A stretch of 64,000 nt of DNA from NCBI GenBank assembly GCA_026004675.1, contig BPJP01000012.1, positions 106,827 through 170,826 of the forward strand, in the 5' to 3' direction. The stretch is from Gemmatales bacterium (lineage in GTDB: Bacteria > Planctomycetota > Planctomycetia > Gemmatales > Gemmataceae). This document shows positions 52,513 to 61,722 of the stretch, piece by piece. The notes beneath the pieces were generated by a model. It was not told the origin of the DNA, made no database searches, and saw only the letters and a program-made list of their open reading frames with translations. The position numbers and the translations under genes are program-made. Within the stretch, counting starts at the first letter, position 1, and every line of letters starts with the position of its first letter.

Positions 52513-53053
52513 GACGGTCGTTGCTCCTGGCAGTTGGGTGGTTGCGCTCGGCATCGAGCAACCTCTCCTTTTGAGCCAGCCCCCAGCGGTAACCGCCAAG
52601 TTTGCCGTCCGAACGAATCACGCGGTGGCACGGGACGAACAAGGCGATCGGATTGCGGGCACAGGCTTGTGCCACGGCTCGGACAGCACGTGGCCTGCCA
52701 ATCGCCCGAGCCACTTCCCGATACGAGCGGGTGGTACCGGGTGGAATGGTCTGCAAATATCGCCATACTGTTTTCTGAAATGGTGTGCCTTTCACGTCAA
52801 ATATCAAGCGGACGTCCGAATGCCGACCTTCGAGAATGGCCAAAGCGTGATTGAGTATCGGCTGCAAAGCAAGATGATCTTCCACCAGGTCGGCGTGGGG
52901 AAAATGTCGGCGAAGTTCGGCCAAGGCACAAGAAAGCTGCTCTTGGGTCGGCAGCTTCAAAGCACAGACCCCTTTTGCCGATGCCGCTGCCACGATGCAG
53001 CCGAACCGGCTCGGCAACACGCCATAACGGATGATCGGTTTCTCTCGTTTCAT
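52499..53053 (-). CDS. ogt: Methylated-DNA--protein-cysteine methyltransferase
   Basis: 184-residue suicide repair enzyme removing O6-methylguanine. The active-site string IALFVPCHRVIRSDGKLGGY and the DNA-binding helix-turn-helix (GTTRSYREVARAIGRPRAVR) are intact, and the C-terminal GLAQKERLLDAE is typical. ATG 53053 is chosen because the frame beyond it (to 53125) has no similarity. No Ada sensor domain is fused, so it is the constitutive Ogt type. Confidence 0.92.
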   Translation of the reverse strand: MKREKPIIRYGVLPSRFGCIVAAASAKGVCALKLPTQEQLSCALAELRRHFPHADLVEDHLALQPILNHALAILEGRHSDVRLIFDVKGTPFQKTVWRYLQTIPPGTTRSYREVARAIGRPRAVRAVAQACARNPIALFVPCHRVIRSDGKLGGYRWGLAQKERLLDAERNHPTARSNDRPTNP

Positions 53054-53191
53054 GAGCAGAGCCGCCTTCTCAACCCAAATTCTGGCCACTATTTTCGTGC
53101 CAGGGCAGCGCCGACCGAATTGCAATACCAGGCCGCTGCCGATAGCATAAGGCGACCGCCGACTTATTGAGCAACAGTTTACGAGGATACC

Positions 53192-53944
53192 ATGCCGAGT
53201 GAAATGCCCTTAACCGAAGAAGAGCGTGCGACGTATGAATGGCAGATGTGGGTTTCCGATTTCGGCGAACAGGGGCAGCGGAAGTTGAAAAATGCCTCGG
53301 TGCTTGTATCTCGTTGCGGCGGGGTCGGCGGCACGGTCGCGTATTACCTGGCGGCGGCAGGAATTGGCCGGCTCATTCTGGCTCATGCCGGCAATGTTAA
53401 ACACAGCGACCTGAACCGCCAGCTGCTGATGACTCATGCCGGGCTGGGCCAATCCAGGATCGAATCAGCGAAACGCCGGCTAAAGGAATTGAATCCCCGT
53501 CTCGAGGTCGTGGCGGTCGCGGAAAACATCACCCCCGCGAACGCCCCTCGTCTTGTCGCTCAGGCTGACCTGATTGTCGACTGCGCTCCGCTTTTCGACG
53601 AACGCTTTGCCATGAACGAGCAGGCGGTCAAGCAAAAAAAGCCGATGGTCGATTGTGCCATGTTCGAATTGGAAGCGCAATTGACGACGTTGGTTCCCGG
53701 CAAGACGCCGTGCTTGCGCTGCATCTATCCCCAAAATCCGCCGGCGTGGAAACGCCAGTTCCCCGTCTTCGGCGCCGTTTCTGGTGCAGTGGCTTGCCTG
53801 GCGGCCATGGAAGCGATCAAACTCCTTGCGGAATTCGGGAAGCCATTGCTCAACGAGATGCTGCTCGCCAACCTGCGCGACATGACATTTCGGCGGGTGA
53901 AGCTGGCCAAGAAACCGGATTGCCCCGTTTGTGGCAAACGATGA
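53192..53944 (+). CDS. ThiF/MoeB/HesA family E1-like adenylyltransferase
   Basis: 250-residue enzyme of the ubiquitin-activating E1 superfamily, which adenylates the C-terminus of a small sulfur- or modifier-carrier protein. ATP-binding glycine loop LVSRCGGVGGTVAYYLAAAG, the conserved DLNRQLLMTHAGLGQSR with its Arg finger, DLIVDCAPLFDERF, and two zinc pairs (CLRC and CPVC near the C-terminus). A Cys aligned with the catalytic position may be in MVDCAMFE. No ThiS/MoaD-like partner gene is adjacent, so whether it works in thiamine, molybdopterin or another route is open. Confidence 0.86.
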   Translation: MPSEMPLTEEERATYEWQMWVSDFGEQGQRKLKNASVLVSRCGGVGGTVAYYLAAAGIGRLILAHAGNVKHSDLNRQLLMTHAGLGQSRIESAKRRLKELNPRLEVVAVAENITPANAPRLVAQADLIVDCAPLFDERFAMNEQAVKQKKPMVDCAMFELEAQLTTLVPGKTPCLRCIYPQNPPAWKRQFPVFGAVSGAVACLAAMEAIKLLAEFGKPLLNEMLLANLRDMTFRRVKLAKKPDCPVCGKR

Positions 53945-54189
53945 AAATGTACAGATGTTTATTAGAGACTCGTCAAAAACCGCTCACATCGCGCCAGCAG
54001 CCGACCGAAAACAGCTTCAGGTGTTAACGTAACCTATTTGTCGAAAATATGTTGCGTCAGATTGGATCCGCCGCATTTTTTTTCAATTTTTTTGCGTGCG
54101 CTTGGGTCTGTTCGTGGCACTATTTAGTAAGGGATTTCCTTCGTGAATCCTCCCACCCCACTTAGGCCCACCTGATCGAGGATGGACAG

Positions 54190-55779
54190 ATGATTCGACC
54201 CGCCGTCCGGTTTGGCATGGCTTTGTTTGTTGTCGGTTTTTTGTGGTCTTCGACCCGAGCGGCTCCTCCGCTGTCGGAACGGATCGACGCTTTGGTGATG
54301 GCGAAAGCGAACGGACGTGCGGCAAGTCCGCTGGCCGATGACGCCGAGTTTCTGCGACGTGCCTACCTCGATCTGGCCGGAGTGATCCCCTCCGTGCAGG
54401 AAGCACGCGCTTTTCTCGACGACACCGATCCTGGCAAACGTGCCAAGATGATCGACAAGCTGTTGAGCGGTCCGGACTATCCTCGGCGCATGGCCGAATT
54501 CTTTCATGTCATGTTGATGGAACGACGCGGCGATCATGCCCAATGGCAGGAGTATTTGCATTCGTCGTTCGCCCAGAACAAGCCGTGGGACCAAATGGCA
54601 CGGGAAATCCTGTGCGGTTTCTCCGACAGTAAAGAAACACGTGGGGCGCCTTTTTTCTACTCCAAACGTTTGGAACGTTATGGACAGAATCCGGCGGATT
54701 ATCCGGGACTGACGCGGGACGTGGGCCGAATGTTTCTGGGTATCGATTTGCAATGTGCCCAGTGCCATAATCACGTCCACATCAAGGATTACAAACAAGC
54801 CGACTACCAGGGGCTGTTCGCATTTTTCACCAATGTCTATTTGAATGACCCCAAGATGCCGTCGATTGGCGAAAGGCCTTTCACCAAGAAAGTCGAATTC
54901 GTTTCGGTGTTTGGTTTTACGAAGAAGCAAACCGGTCCGCGTGTGCCGGGGATGAAGGAGATCGAGGTTCCGAATTATAAACAGGGTGAAGAGTACGCAC
55001 GCAAGCCGGACAACAAAAAGAAAGATCCCGGCCGTTTGAAATTCAGCCCGTTATCAAAGCTGGCTGAACAGGTGCCTCAAAGCGACGCTTTTGCCCGTAA
55101 CGCGGTGAACCGTCTTTGGTTTCTGATGATGGGACGAGGGATCGTTCATCCGCTCGACCTGCACCATTCCAAGAATCCACCTTCACATCCTGAGTTGCTG
55201 GATTTGCTCGCCAAGGAATTCGTAGCTCACAAGTACGACATCAAATGGCTATTGGGCGAGATAGCCAGAAGCCAGACGTACCAGCGTTCGAGCATGCTGC
55301 CTGAAAACCAGAAGGTTTTCCAGCCGGAATCGTTTCTGACGGCCCATGAGAAATTGATTGGGGCGGAGCAGTTGATGTGGAGTGTCTTGCAGGCGACAGG
55401 CGAACTGGAGCGAACCCGGCAATTTGCCGCCGGCATCGATTCGCTGCGGAGCTTGTTTGTCAAGGCGTTTGCCAATCCGCCGAAGGAACCAGAGATCGAG
55501 TTCAATCCATCGTTAAAAGGGGCATTATTCATATTGAACAATAATGCCGTTCAGCAGTTGTTGGTGCCGAGGCCCGGCAACCTCGTCGATCGTTTGTCGA
55601 AGTTGCCTGACGACAAGGTTGCGGAGGAGTTGTATTTGAGCGTGTTGACTCGGTTGCCGACGGCCGATGAAAAGTCGGAAGTGGAAGATTATCTGGCCCA
55701 AAAGACAGACAGGGTCAAGGCTCTTCAGCAGTTGGCGTGGGCGCTACTCGCATCAACGGAGTTTTGCGTCAACCATTGA
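54190..55779 (+). CDS. DUF1549/DUF1553 (planctomycete surface/cytochrome-like) protein
   Basis: 529 residues, shorter than the usual 700-1000 for this family. Signal sequence FGMALFVVGFLWSSTRA; DUF1549 region with AYLDLAGVIPSVQEARAFL and DKLLSGPDYPRRMAEFFHVM; a c-type-cytochrome-like LQCAQCHNHVHIKDY motif; DUF1553 region FARNAVNRLWFLMMGRGIVHPLDLHH and SHPELLDLLAKEFVAH. Absence of the N-terminal haem domain explains its small size. Together with the downstream DUF1501 gene (39-base gap) it forms the standard planctomycete pair, likely for periplasmic polysaccharide-related work, mechanism unknown. Confidence 0.92.
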   Translation: MIRPAVRFGMALFVVGFLWSSTRAAPPLSERIDALVMAKANGRAASPLADDAEFLRRAYLDLAGVIPSVQEARAFLDDTDPGKRAKMIDKLLSGPDYPRRMAEFFHVMLMERRGDHAQWQEYLHSSFAQNKPWDQMAREILCGFSDSKETRGAPFFYSKRLERYGQNPADYPGLTRDVGRMFLGIDLQCAQCHNHVHIKDYKQADYQGLFAFFTNVYLNDPKMPSIGERPFTKKVEFVSVFGFTKKQTGPRVPGMKEIEVPNYKQGEEYARKPDNKKKDPGRLKFSPLSKLAEQVPQSDAFARNAVNRLWFLMMGRGIVHPLDLHHSKNPPSHPELLDLLAKEFVAHKYDIKWLLGEIARSQTYQRSSMLPENQKVFQPESFLTAHEKLIGAEQLMWSVLQATGELERTRQFAAGIDSLRSLFVKAFANPPKEPEIEFNPSLKGALFILNNNAVQQLLVPRPGNLVDRLSKLPDDKVAEELYLSVLTRLPTADEKSEVEDYLAQKTDRVKALQQLAWALLASTEFCVNH

Positions 55780-55818
55780 TTGCGAAAGTGGCAGCATTAG
55801 AGACAGGGAGTACCAGAC

Positions 55819-57096
55819 GTGAAGCTTTGCAAACCATGGGAACATAATCTCTCCCGCCGCCAATGGCTGGGAAGTGTGGCTGCTGGTCTGGGTGGATTGT
55901 CGTTCGGGAATCTGCTGCAGCCCGCGGTAGCCGACCAGCTCAAAAAAAAGAACAAGCAGGTGCTTTTCATCTGGCTGGACGGCGGCATCAGCCAACTGGA
56001 GAGCTGGGATCCGAAACCGGGCACGCAGTTCGGCGGTCCGCTGCGGGCGATTCCGACTTCGGTTCCTGGCATTCATATCAGCGAAGTCCTGCCCAAAACA
56101 GCCAGACAAATGCACCACCTCGCCCTGGTGCGCAGCCTGTGCACGAAGGACAACTCCCATTCGGCGGGAGTCGCTCGCATCCAAAGGGGGGATCCGAAAA
56201 ACCGAGGTGTGACCTATCCCTTCTTCGGATCAGCGGTGGCCAAACTGCTTGGTCCTGGAGACAGCGGGCTGCCTCCTTACATCTGGATCAAGCCGGGCAG
56301 CGGCGGCTTCAAACACCAGGACGCTGGTTTTCTCGGGCCGAAATATGGCTGTCTGGCTTTTGGGGACGGCAAGCCTCCGGAAAACCTTGTGCTGCCGAAC
56401 TCCATTTCGGAAGAAGATAACCAGGCGAGGTTGTTGCTGCGGAAAAAACTGGATCAGCGCTATGCCGCCAGACGTCCCAAGCGATCCGTCGAGGCGACCG
56501 GTTTCGTTTTCGATATGGCGGAACAGCTGCGGAAACGTCTGGACCTTTTTGATTTGAATAAGCTGCCGGAAAAGGACCGAGAGCGTTATGGCAACCATGA
56601 TTTTGGCCGGCATATGTTGCTCGCCCGCCGTTTTCTCGAGGCGGGCGTCACTTTCGTCAAAGTCAACTCCTATGGCTGGGACACGCACGGCGACAACTTC
56701 AATGCCCACATGAACATGGTGCCCAAATTCGATCAGGCCTTTGCTGCCATGATCGAAGACCTTGTCGCCCGCGGCATGCTCGACAACGTGTTGGTTATTT
56801 GCATGTCGGAATTCGGCAGGACGCCGCGTATCAACGGGCACGTGGGCCGCGACCATTGGCCCGAAGCCTGGTCGCTGGTTATGGCGGGTTGCGGTGCCAA
56901 GCGGGGCGTCGTCGTCGGCAAGACGAACGACAAAGGAACATTCGTCACGACGGAAGAATATGACATCGGGCACATGTTCCACACCTGGTTCACTTTGTTG
57001 GGCATCGATCCCAACAAGACGGAATACGACAACGACGGCCAGCCGCTCCCCATCGCCCACCCTGATTGCCACGTCGTCAAAGAGTTGATCGCGTAA
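55819..57096 (+). CDS. DUF1501 (Tat-exported sulfatase-like) protein
   Basis: 425-residue protein of the DUF1501 family with an alkaline-phosphatase-like fold. A twin-arginine signal is visible (SRRQWLGSVAAGLGGLSFG), so it is folded before export. Family motifs include LFIWLDGGISQLESWDPKPG, FGRHMLLARRFLEAGVTFVK, EFGRTPRIN and RDHWPEAWSLVMAG. Metal-binding residues typical of sulfatases are partly kept, but formylglycine is not used. Second of a same-strand trio with the DUF1549 and WD40 genes. Confidence 0.92.
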   Translation: MKLCKPWEHNLSRRQWLGSVAAGLGGLSFGNLLQPAVADQLKKKNKQVLFIWLDGGISQLESWDPKPGTQFGGPLRAIPTSVPGIHISEVLPKTARQMHHLALVRSLCTKDNSHSAGVARIQRGDPKNRGVTYPFFGSAVAKLLGPGDSGLPPYIWIKPGSGGFKHQDAGFLGPKYGCLAFGDGKPPENLVLPNSISEEDNQARLLLRKKLDQRYAARRPKRSVEATGFVFDMAEQLRKRLDLFDLNKLPEKDRERYGNHDFGRHMLLARRFLEAGVTFVKVNSYGWDTHGDNFNAHMNMVPKFDQAFAAMIEDLVARGMLDNVLVICMSEFGRTPRINGHVGRDHWPEAWSLVMAGCGAKRGVVVGKTNDKGTFVTTEEYDIGHMFHTWFTLLGIDPNKTEYDNDGQPLPIAHPDCHVVKELIA

Positions 57097-57166
57097 CAAC
57101 GACACAGGAGTTGAGCAAACCGCTTTCGCCGCCCGGTAGCAATTGAAGGTGAAAGGGAAGGTTGAT

Positions 57167-58237
57167 ATGAACGCCGACGCGAAGACACTGGCGAAACAAT
57201 TTCAGCCCAAGCAGACAAAGGTTCTTAAACCGGATCGGCAACTGGTTACGATCCGCTTTAGCCCGTGCGGCAAATACCTGGCAGGCGGCGGATTCGACAG
57301 CATCATTCGCCGATGGGATGTGGCCGCCACCGAGCCAGTGGAACTGCCCCCTCTCAAAGGTCACGGAGGTTGGGTGCAAGCAATCGTCTTTCACCCCGAC
57401 AAACGGCGTCTGTTTTCCGTGGACTCTTGGGGACAGCTTTTCGCCTGGCCTTATGCGGACAAAAACCCCCAACGGCTCTGGTCGGTCGACAAAGCCCACG
57501 ACGGTTGGATTCGCGACGTGGCCATTAGTGCCGATGGGAAATGGCTCGCCACTTGCGGTTTCGATCAGATGGTGCGCATCTGGTCAACCGACAACGGCAA
57601 AAAGTTGGGCGAATTGGCTGGACACGGCTGCGACGTTTTCTCCGTCGCCTTTCATCCCAGCGGCCAATCCGTCGTCTCCGGCGATCTCAAAGGCGTTGTC
57701 AAGCAGTGGGACCTCAAAACCAACAAAGTCGTCAAGGAATTCGACGCCCGGATCATGTACAAGTTGTCCAGGTTGCAAGATGTTGGCGGCGTACGCAGGC
57801 TCGCATTCGATCCGTTGGGCGCCACCCTCGGTTGTGCTGGCACCCAGCCTACCGTCGGAGCCAACGTCCAGGGCACACCAACCATCCTGTTGTTCGATTG
57901 GCAAACTGGGAAGGTCAAGCACAAGATGACGATTGGCGGCAACGGTGATGGCTTTGTTTTCGATTTTCACTTTCATCCGGCTGGGTTCGTCATGGCCGTT
58001 ACGAGCGGCAACCCGGGCACTGGAAAATTCTTCTTCCAAAAACCAGGCGACGCAAAGCCCTTCTTCCTGGCGACCAATTTGCCCAATTGCCACGCCCTGG
58101 CAGTTCATCCCGACGGCAAACACCTTGCCGTATCGGCCACGAATCCCGGCAGCAACGGCAACGGCAGGCAACTCAAGAACAACCAATATGTCGGCAACTT
58201 TTCGCCGGTGCATCTGTTCGAGATGGCCGGCGCTTGA
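57167..58237 (+). CDS. WD40 repeat protein
   Basis: 356 residues from ATG 57167 (ribosome site GGGAAGG). It holds about seven WD40-like repeats forming a beta-propeller: VTIRFSPCGKYLAGGGFDSI, LKGHGGWVQAIVFHPDKR, WIRDVAISADGKWLATCGFD, GHGCDVFSVAFHPSGQSVVS and so on. No signal peptide and no catalytic motif; a scaffold for protein contacts. It follows the DUF1549/DUF1501 pair by 70 bases and such a WD40 gene is a frequent third member in planctomycetes, so a shared role is probable. Confidence 0.88.
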   Translation: MNADAKTLAKQFQPKQTKVLKPDRQLVTIRFSPCGKYLAGGGFDSIIRRWDVAATEPVELPPLKGHGGWVQAIVFHPDKRRLFSVDSWGQLFAWPYADKNPQRLWSVDKAHDGWIRDVAISADGKWLATCGFDQMVRIWSTDNGKKLGELAGHGCDVFSVAFHPSGQSVVSGDLKGVVKQWDLKTNKVVKEFDARIMYKLSRLQDVGGVRRLAFDPLGATLGCAGTQPTVGANVQGTPTILLFDWQTGKVKHKMTIGGNGDGFVFDFHFHPAGFVMAVTSGNPGTGKFFFQKPGDAKPFFLATNLPNCHALAVHPDGKHLAVSATNPGSNGNGRQLKNNQYVGNFSPVHLFEMAGA

Positions 58238-58243
58238 GCCAGC

Positions 58244-59302
58244 TCAATCGCAAACGTCCGAAGCGAGGAGATGAAGCGTGGCCTCCGCCGCGGGGCGAGG
58301 ACAGGACCATACCAAAAAAAAGAGGGCCTGTCTCGCCCAGCGCTGGGCTGGATGCCCTTTGAGAAAGGCAGCCCCTTTTCCCGCAGCCAACGCCGCTTGC
58401 GTGGCACGCAGCACCAGCGAATTCGCTCGCGCACGCAAAGCAAGGGCGGCTTCCGCTTCTCCTCCTCCTTCTGCGAGCCGATAAAGCTCATCCCGAACTG
58501 TCTGCCTGGCTTTTTGCAGTCGACCGGCGACGTCCTGCAAATCCGGCCGCATCTCGGCTTGTTGCAACAAATAGTCGACTGCTGCACCGGCCAACCCCAA
58601 TGCCAGGCAAGACGTCTCGAGGCCGCCTCCCATGCCCCTTTTGGCAAGCACCTTTTCCACCGGACCGGCCAACAACCAGCGCTTAGAAACGACCACATTT
58701 TCACAGCGGACCTCAGCCGTCATCGAACTCTGTAAAGCCATCAGGTCGAGCGCCGGTTGGACGTCCACGCCCGGCAAGTTCCGGGGCAAAGCGGCAAGAA
58801 TCTGACGGCCATCTTCAAGTACCGCGCCGGTGACGAAGTGATCGGCACGCGCGGCTCCCGTTACCCACGGCATGAAACCGTCAAGAACAAAATGGTCCTC
58901 TTTGGCCCGAGCGGTCAAAGCCGGCCGAACATGCTGCCTCGACGTCGTCAGCTGCGACAAACCGACTGTCGCGAAAGTGTCGCCACGAGCCAATGGAGGC
59001 AAAAGTTCCCGGCACAACTCTTCGTTGCCGCTGCCAACGATCCGGCGGCACGCAGCATCGCGCTGGCTGAGAATGAAACAGGACGTCAGGCAGGCTGACG
59101 CCAATCGTTCGTAGCGGGCGAGAAGCTCCACGCCTTCCAAATTTTGTCCACCATAGGCGGACGGAATGCTCCACGCCAGCGCGCCACTTTCGCGCAGCGC
59201 TTGCCACGAAGCCTCCGGCCATGCCTTTACTTCATCAGCATGGTTTGCTTGCTGTGCCAGGCGTTCGAACGCACTTTCCAAAGGATCGGGCATGTCACTC
59301 AC
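58244..59302 (-). CDS. Acyl-CoA dehydrogenase family protein
   Basis: 352-residue FAD enzyme of the acyl-CoA dehydrogenase family: ALAWSIPSAYGGQNLEGVEL in the N-terminal helical part, ATVGLSQLTTS and VLDGFMPWVTGAARADHFV in the middle beta domain, and a C-terminal helix bundle (LALGLAGAAVDYLLQQ). It lacks the clear C-terminal Glu base region and is shorter (about 350 versus 380), so it might be a related thio-dehydrogenase or monooxygenase. Its stop is six bases from that of the convergent WD40 gene. Alone in its transcription unit. Confidence 0.75.
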   Translation of the reverse strand: MSDMPDPLESAFERLAQQANHADEVKAWPEASWQALRESGALAWSIPSAYGGQNLEGVELLARYERLASACLTSCFILSQRDAACRRIVGSGNEELCRELLPPLARGDTFATVGLSQLTTSRQHVRPALTARAKEDHFVLDGFMPWVTGAARADHFVTGAVLEDGRQILAALPRNLPGVDVQPALDLMALQSSMTAEVRCENVVVSKRWLLAGPVEKVLAKRGMGGGLETSCLALGLAGAAVDYLLQQAEMRPDLQDVAGRLQKARQTVRDELYRLAEGGGEAEAALALRARANSLVLRATQAALAAGKGAAFLKGHPAQRWARQALFFLVWSCPRPAAEATLHLLASDVCD

Positions 59303-59525
59303 CTGCGATTGGCCGCGTGGATCGTTCTCGACTGAACTGTCATTTTAGTCAATCCCACCAGCCGAATATCGCAAACAAACGTTCAACGGCCCGGATCGCG
59401 CTCGTGTCGACTGCCTTGACAGCATCATCGAGGCGGACACAATAACCTGAACACCGGGCATTCGGTCGAGCCGGTGGCTTGGAAAACAGCATACCGGTCC
59501 ATCCCCTGAAGAAAGTTCCACATAT

Positions 59526-60473
59526 ATGCCACAACTTCGGCGAATTCGTGTCATTGATTCGCACACAGGCGGAGAACCAACCCGTGTCGTCGTCGACGGC
59601 GGGCCACCGTTGGGCAACGGTACGCTTGCCGAACGCAGGGACGTTTTTCGCGCGTCTTTCGACGATTTCCGCTCGGCCGTCGTCAACGAGCCACGCGGTT
59701 CCGACGTGCTGGTCGGTGCACTCTTGTGCGAACCGGTCGATCCAAGTTGCCTTGCCGGCGTCATCTATTTCAACAACGTCGGTTACTTGAACATGTGCGG
59801 TCACGGTACGATCGGGCTGGCGGTGACGCTGGGGCATCTCGGCAAGATCGGCGCTGGCAGCTATCGGCTTGAAACGCCGGTCGGTGTCGTGGTTTTCGAG
59901 TACGACGGTAAAAACCACGTTACCATTGAAAACGTTCCCAGTTACCGGCTCGCCAAGGATGTTCAAGTGAAACTTGAAGACGGCAGCACCGTGACAGGAG
60001 ACATTGCCTGGGGAGGGAACTGGTTTTTCCTGGTGAACGAGCACGGCCAACAACTCGAGCTGTCCAACGTGGCGAAACTCACGGATTTTTCCTGGCGAAT
60101 CCGGCGAGGTCTGGAACGCGCCGGCATCACTGGCGCGAACGGACAGCCGATCGATCACATCGAATTGTACGGGCCGCCCAAAAGTCCTTCGTGCCATAGC
60201 CGAAACTTCGTTCTCTGCCCTGGCGGCGCCTATGATCGCTCCCCTTGCGGAACCGGCACCAGTGCCAAACTGGCTTGCCTGTTTGCGGACGGAAAAATAC
60301 GCGAAGGTGACGTTTGGCGGCAGGAAAGCATCCTCGGCTCCGTGTTCGAAGCCACGGGCAAACGGCAAGGCGACCGGGTGATCCCACGGATCACCGGTTC
60401 CGCCTATGTTTACGCCGAAGCCACGCTGATCCTCGATCCTGATGATCCCTTCGCCATGGGCATTCGCCAATGA
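59526..60473 (+). CDS. Proline racemase family: 4-hydroxyproline 2-epimerase
   Basis: 315-residue cofactor-free epimerase. Two catalytic cysteines are plainly seen, in NMCGHGTIGL and SPCGTGTSAK, the pair that does the two-base mechanism. Together with the following flavin oxidase it fits the bacterial trans-4-hydroxy-L-proline breakdown route (epimerase to cis-4-hydroxy-D-proline, then oxidase). Its TGA overlaps the oxidase ATG (ATGA). No transporter or later pathway enzymes are nearby. Confidence 0.87.
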   Translation: MPQLRRIRVIDSHTGGEPTRVVVDGGPPLGNGTLAERRDVFRASFDDFRSAVVNEPRGSDVLVGALLCEPVDPSCLAGVIYFNNVGYLNMCGHGTIGLAVTLGHLGKIGAGSYRLETPVGVVVFEYDGKNHVTIENVPSYRLAKDVQVKLEDGSTVTGDIAWGGNWFFLVNEHGQQLELSNVAKLTDFSWRIRRGLERAGITGANGQPIDHIELYGPPKSPSCHSRNFVLCPGGAYDRSPCGTGTSAKLACLFADGKIREGDVWRQESILGSVFEATGKRQGDRVIPRITGSAYVYAEATLILDPDDPFAMGIRQ

Positions 60474-61717
60474 GCCATATCGTCATTGTCGGTGGCGGCG
60501 TGATTGGAGCGGCGTGTGCGTATTACCTCTCCGTCGCCGGCTGCAAAGTCACCATTGTTGAACAAGGGGAATTCGGCAAGGGCTGCTCCCACGGCAACTG
60601 CGGCTTCATTTGTCCCAGTCACGTTTTGCCGTTGACCATGCCCGGTGCGGTCAAGGCTGCGCTGAAATCCTTGTTCCTCAAAGACTCCCCATTTCGCATC
60701 AAGCCCCGGCTTGATTTGGCGTTGTGGAGCTGGCTATGGAACTTCGCTCGCCGCTGCAACGAACGCGACATGATGCTGGCTGCTGCCGCCATCCAACCCC
60801 TACTGAATTCTTCCCGCGACCTGTACGACGAACTGATGCAGCTGGCAGGCATGGATTGCGAATGGCAGACGCGGGGGATGCTTTTCGTTTTGCAGACCCG
60901 ATCGGCGTTCATTCATTACGAAAAGACAACGGACCTTCTTCGCGACCAATTCCAGCTTCGCTTTCGCAAACTGGTCGGTGAGGAACTGACAGCATTCGAG
61001 CCGGCGCTAAAAGCTGGATTGGCCGGCGGCTGGCATTTCGACACCGACGCCCATCTTCGACCCGACAAGCTCTTGTCTTCGTGGAAGCGGATTCTGCAAA
61101 GCAGGGGAGTCGCCATTCGGGAAAACTGTCGGGTCATCGGATTTGCGGGCCAACTGGCCACTGCCCGAACGGCCCGGACAACCGAAGGTGACATAGCAGG
61201 CGATGGGTTCGTGGTGGCGGCCGGAGCGCTGACGCCGTTTCTCAATCAGGCACTTGGTTGCCGGATTCCTATCCAGCCGGGGAAAGGATACTCCATCACC
61301 ATGCCCCGTCCGCAACGCTGTCCGCAGGTGCCGATGGTCTTTGAAGAGCACCGCGTCGCCGTCACGCCGATGCTTTCCGGTTATCGACTCGGATCGACGA
61401 TGGAATTCGCCGGTTACGACGCCACCCTCGATCGAAGGCGATTGGCGATTCTGACCAACGGTGCCAGGCACTATCTGCACGAACCGACATGCGAACCCGT
61501 TGAAGAAGAGTGGTTCGGATGGCGGCCGATGACTTACGACAGTGTCCCGATCATCGATGCCAGCCCAGCGTGGCGAAACGTCTGGATTGCGGCAGGACAT
61601 AACATGTTGGGCCTGTCCATGGCGCCGGCGACGGGAAGACTGATCTGCGAGTTGATCACCGGCGTTACGCCCCACATCGATCCGAAGCCTTATTCATTGC
61701 AGCGATTTGTTCGATGA
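60470..61717 (+). CDS. FAD-dependent D-amino acid oxidase/dehydrogenase (D-hydroxyproline type)
   Basis: 415-residue flavoprotein of the DadA/glycine-oxidase family. N-terminal dinucleotide site IVIVGGGVIGAACAYYLS, GCSHGNCGFICPSHVLPL near residue 45, and the C-terminal FAD site WIAAGHNMLGLSMAPATGRL. Overlaps the epimerase by four bases, so it is coupled and probably oxidises cis-4-hydroxy-D-proline to pyrroline-4-hydroxy-2-carboxylate. Electron acceptor may be the quinone pool; no membrane helix is visible. Confidence 0.87.
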   Translation: MSHIVIVGGGVIGAACAYYLSVAGCKVTIVEQGEFGKGCSHGNCGFICPSHVLPLTMPGAVKAALKSLFLKDSPFRIKPRLDLALWSWLWNFARRCNERDMMLAAAAIQPLLNSSRDLYDELMQLAGMDCEWQTRGMLFVLQTRSAFIHYEKTTDLLRDQFQLRFRKLVGEELTAFEPALKAGLAGGWHFDTDAHLRPDKLLSSWKRILQSRGVAIRENCRVIGFAGQLATARTARTTEGDIAGDGFVVAAGALTPFLNQALGCRIPIQPGKGYSITMPRPQRCPQVPMVFEEHRVAVTPMLSGYRLGSTMEFAGYDATLDRRRLAILTNGARHYLHEPTCEPVEEEWFGWRPMTYDSVPIIDASPAWRNVWIAAGHNMLGLSMAPATGRLICELITGVTPHIDPKPYSLQRFVR

Positions 61718-61722
61718 GTCGG

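Noticed and set aside
59416..59445. TTGACA with a possible -10 upstream of the hydroxyproline genes
   Set aside because: No good -10 at 16-18 bases; the best one is 19 bases away with four of six matches.
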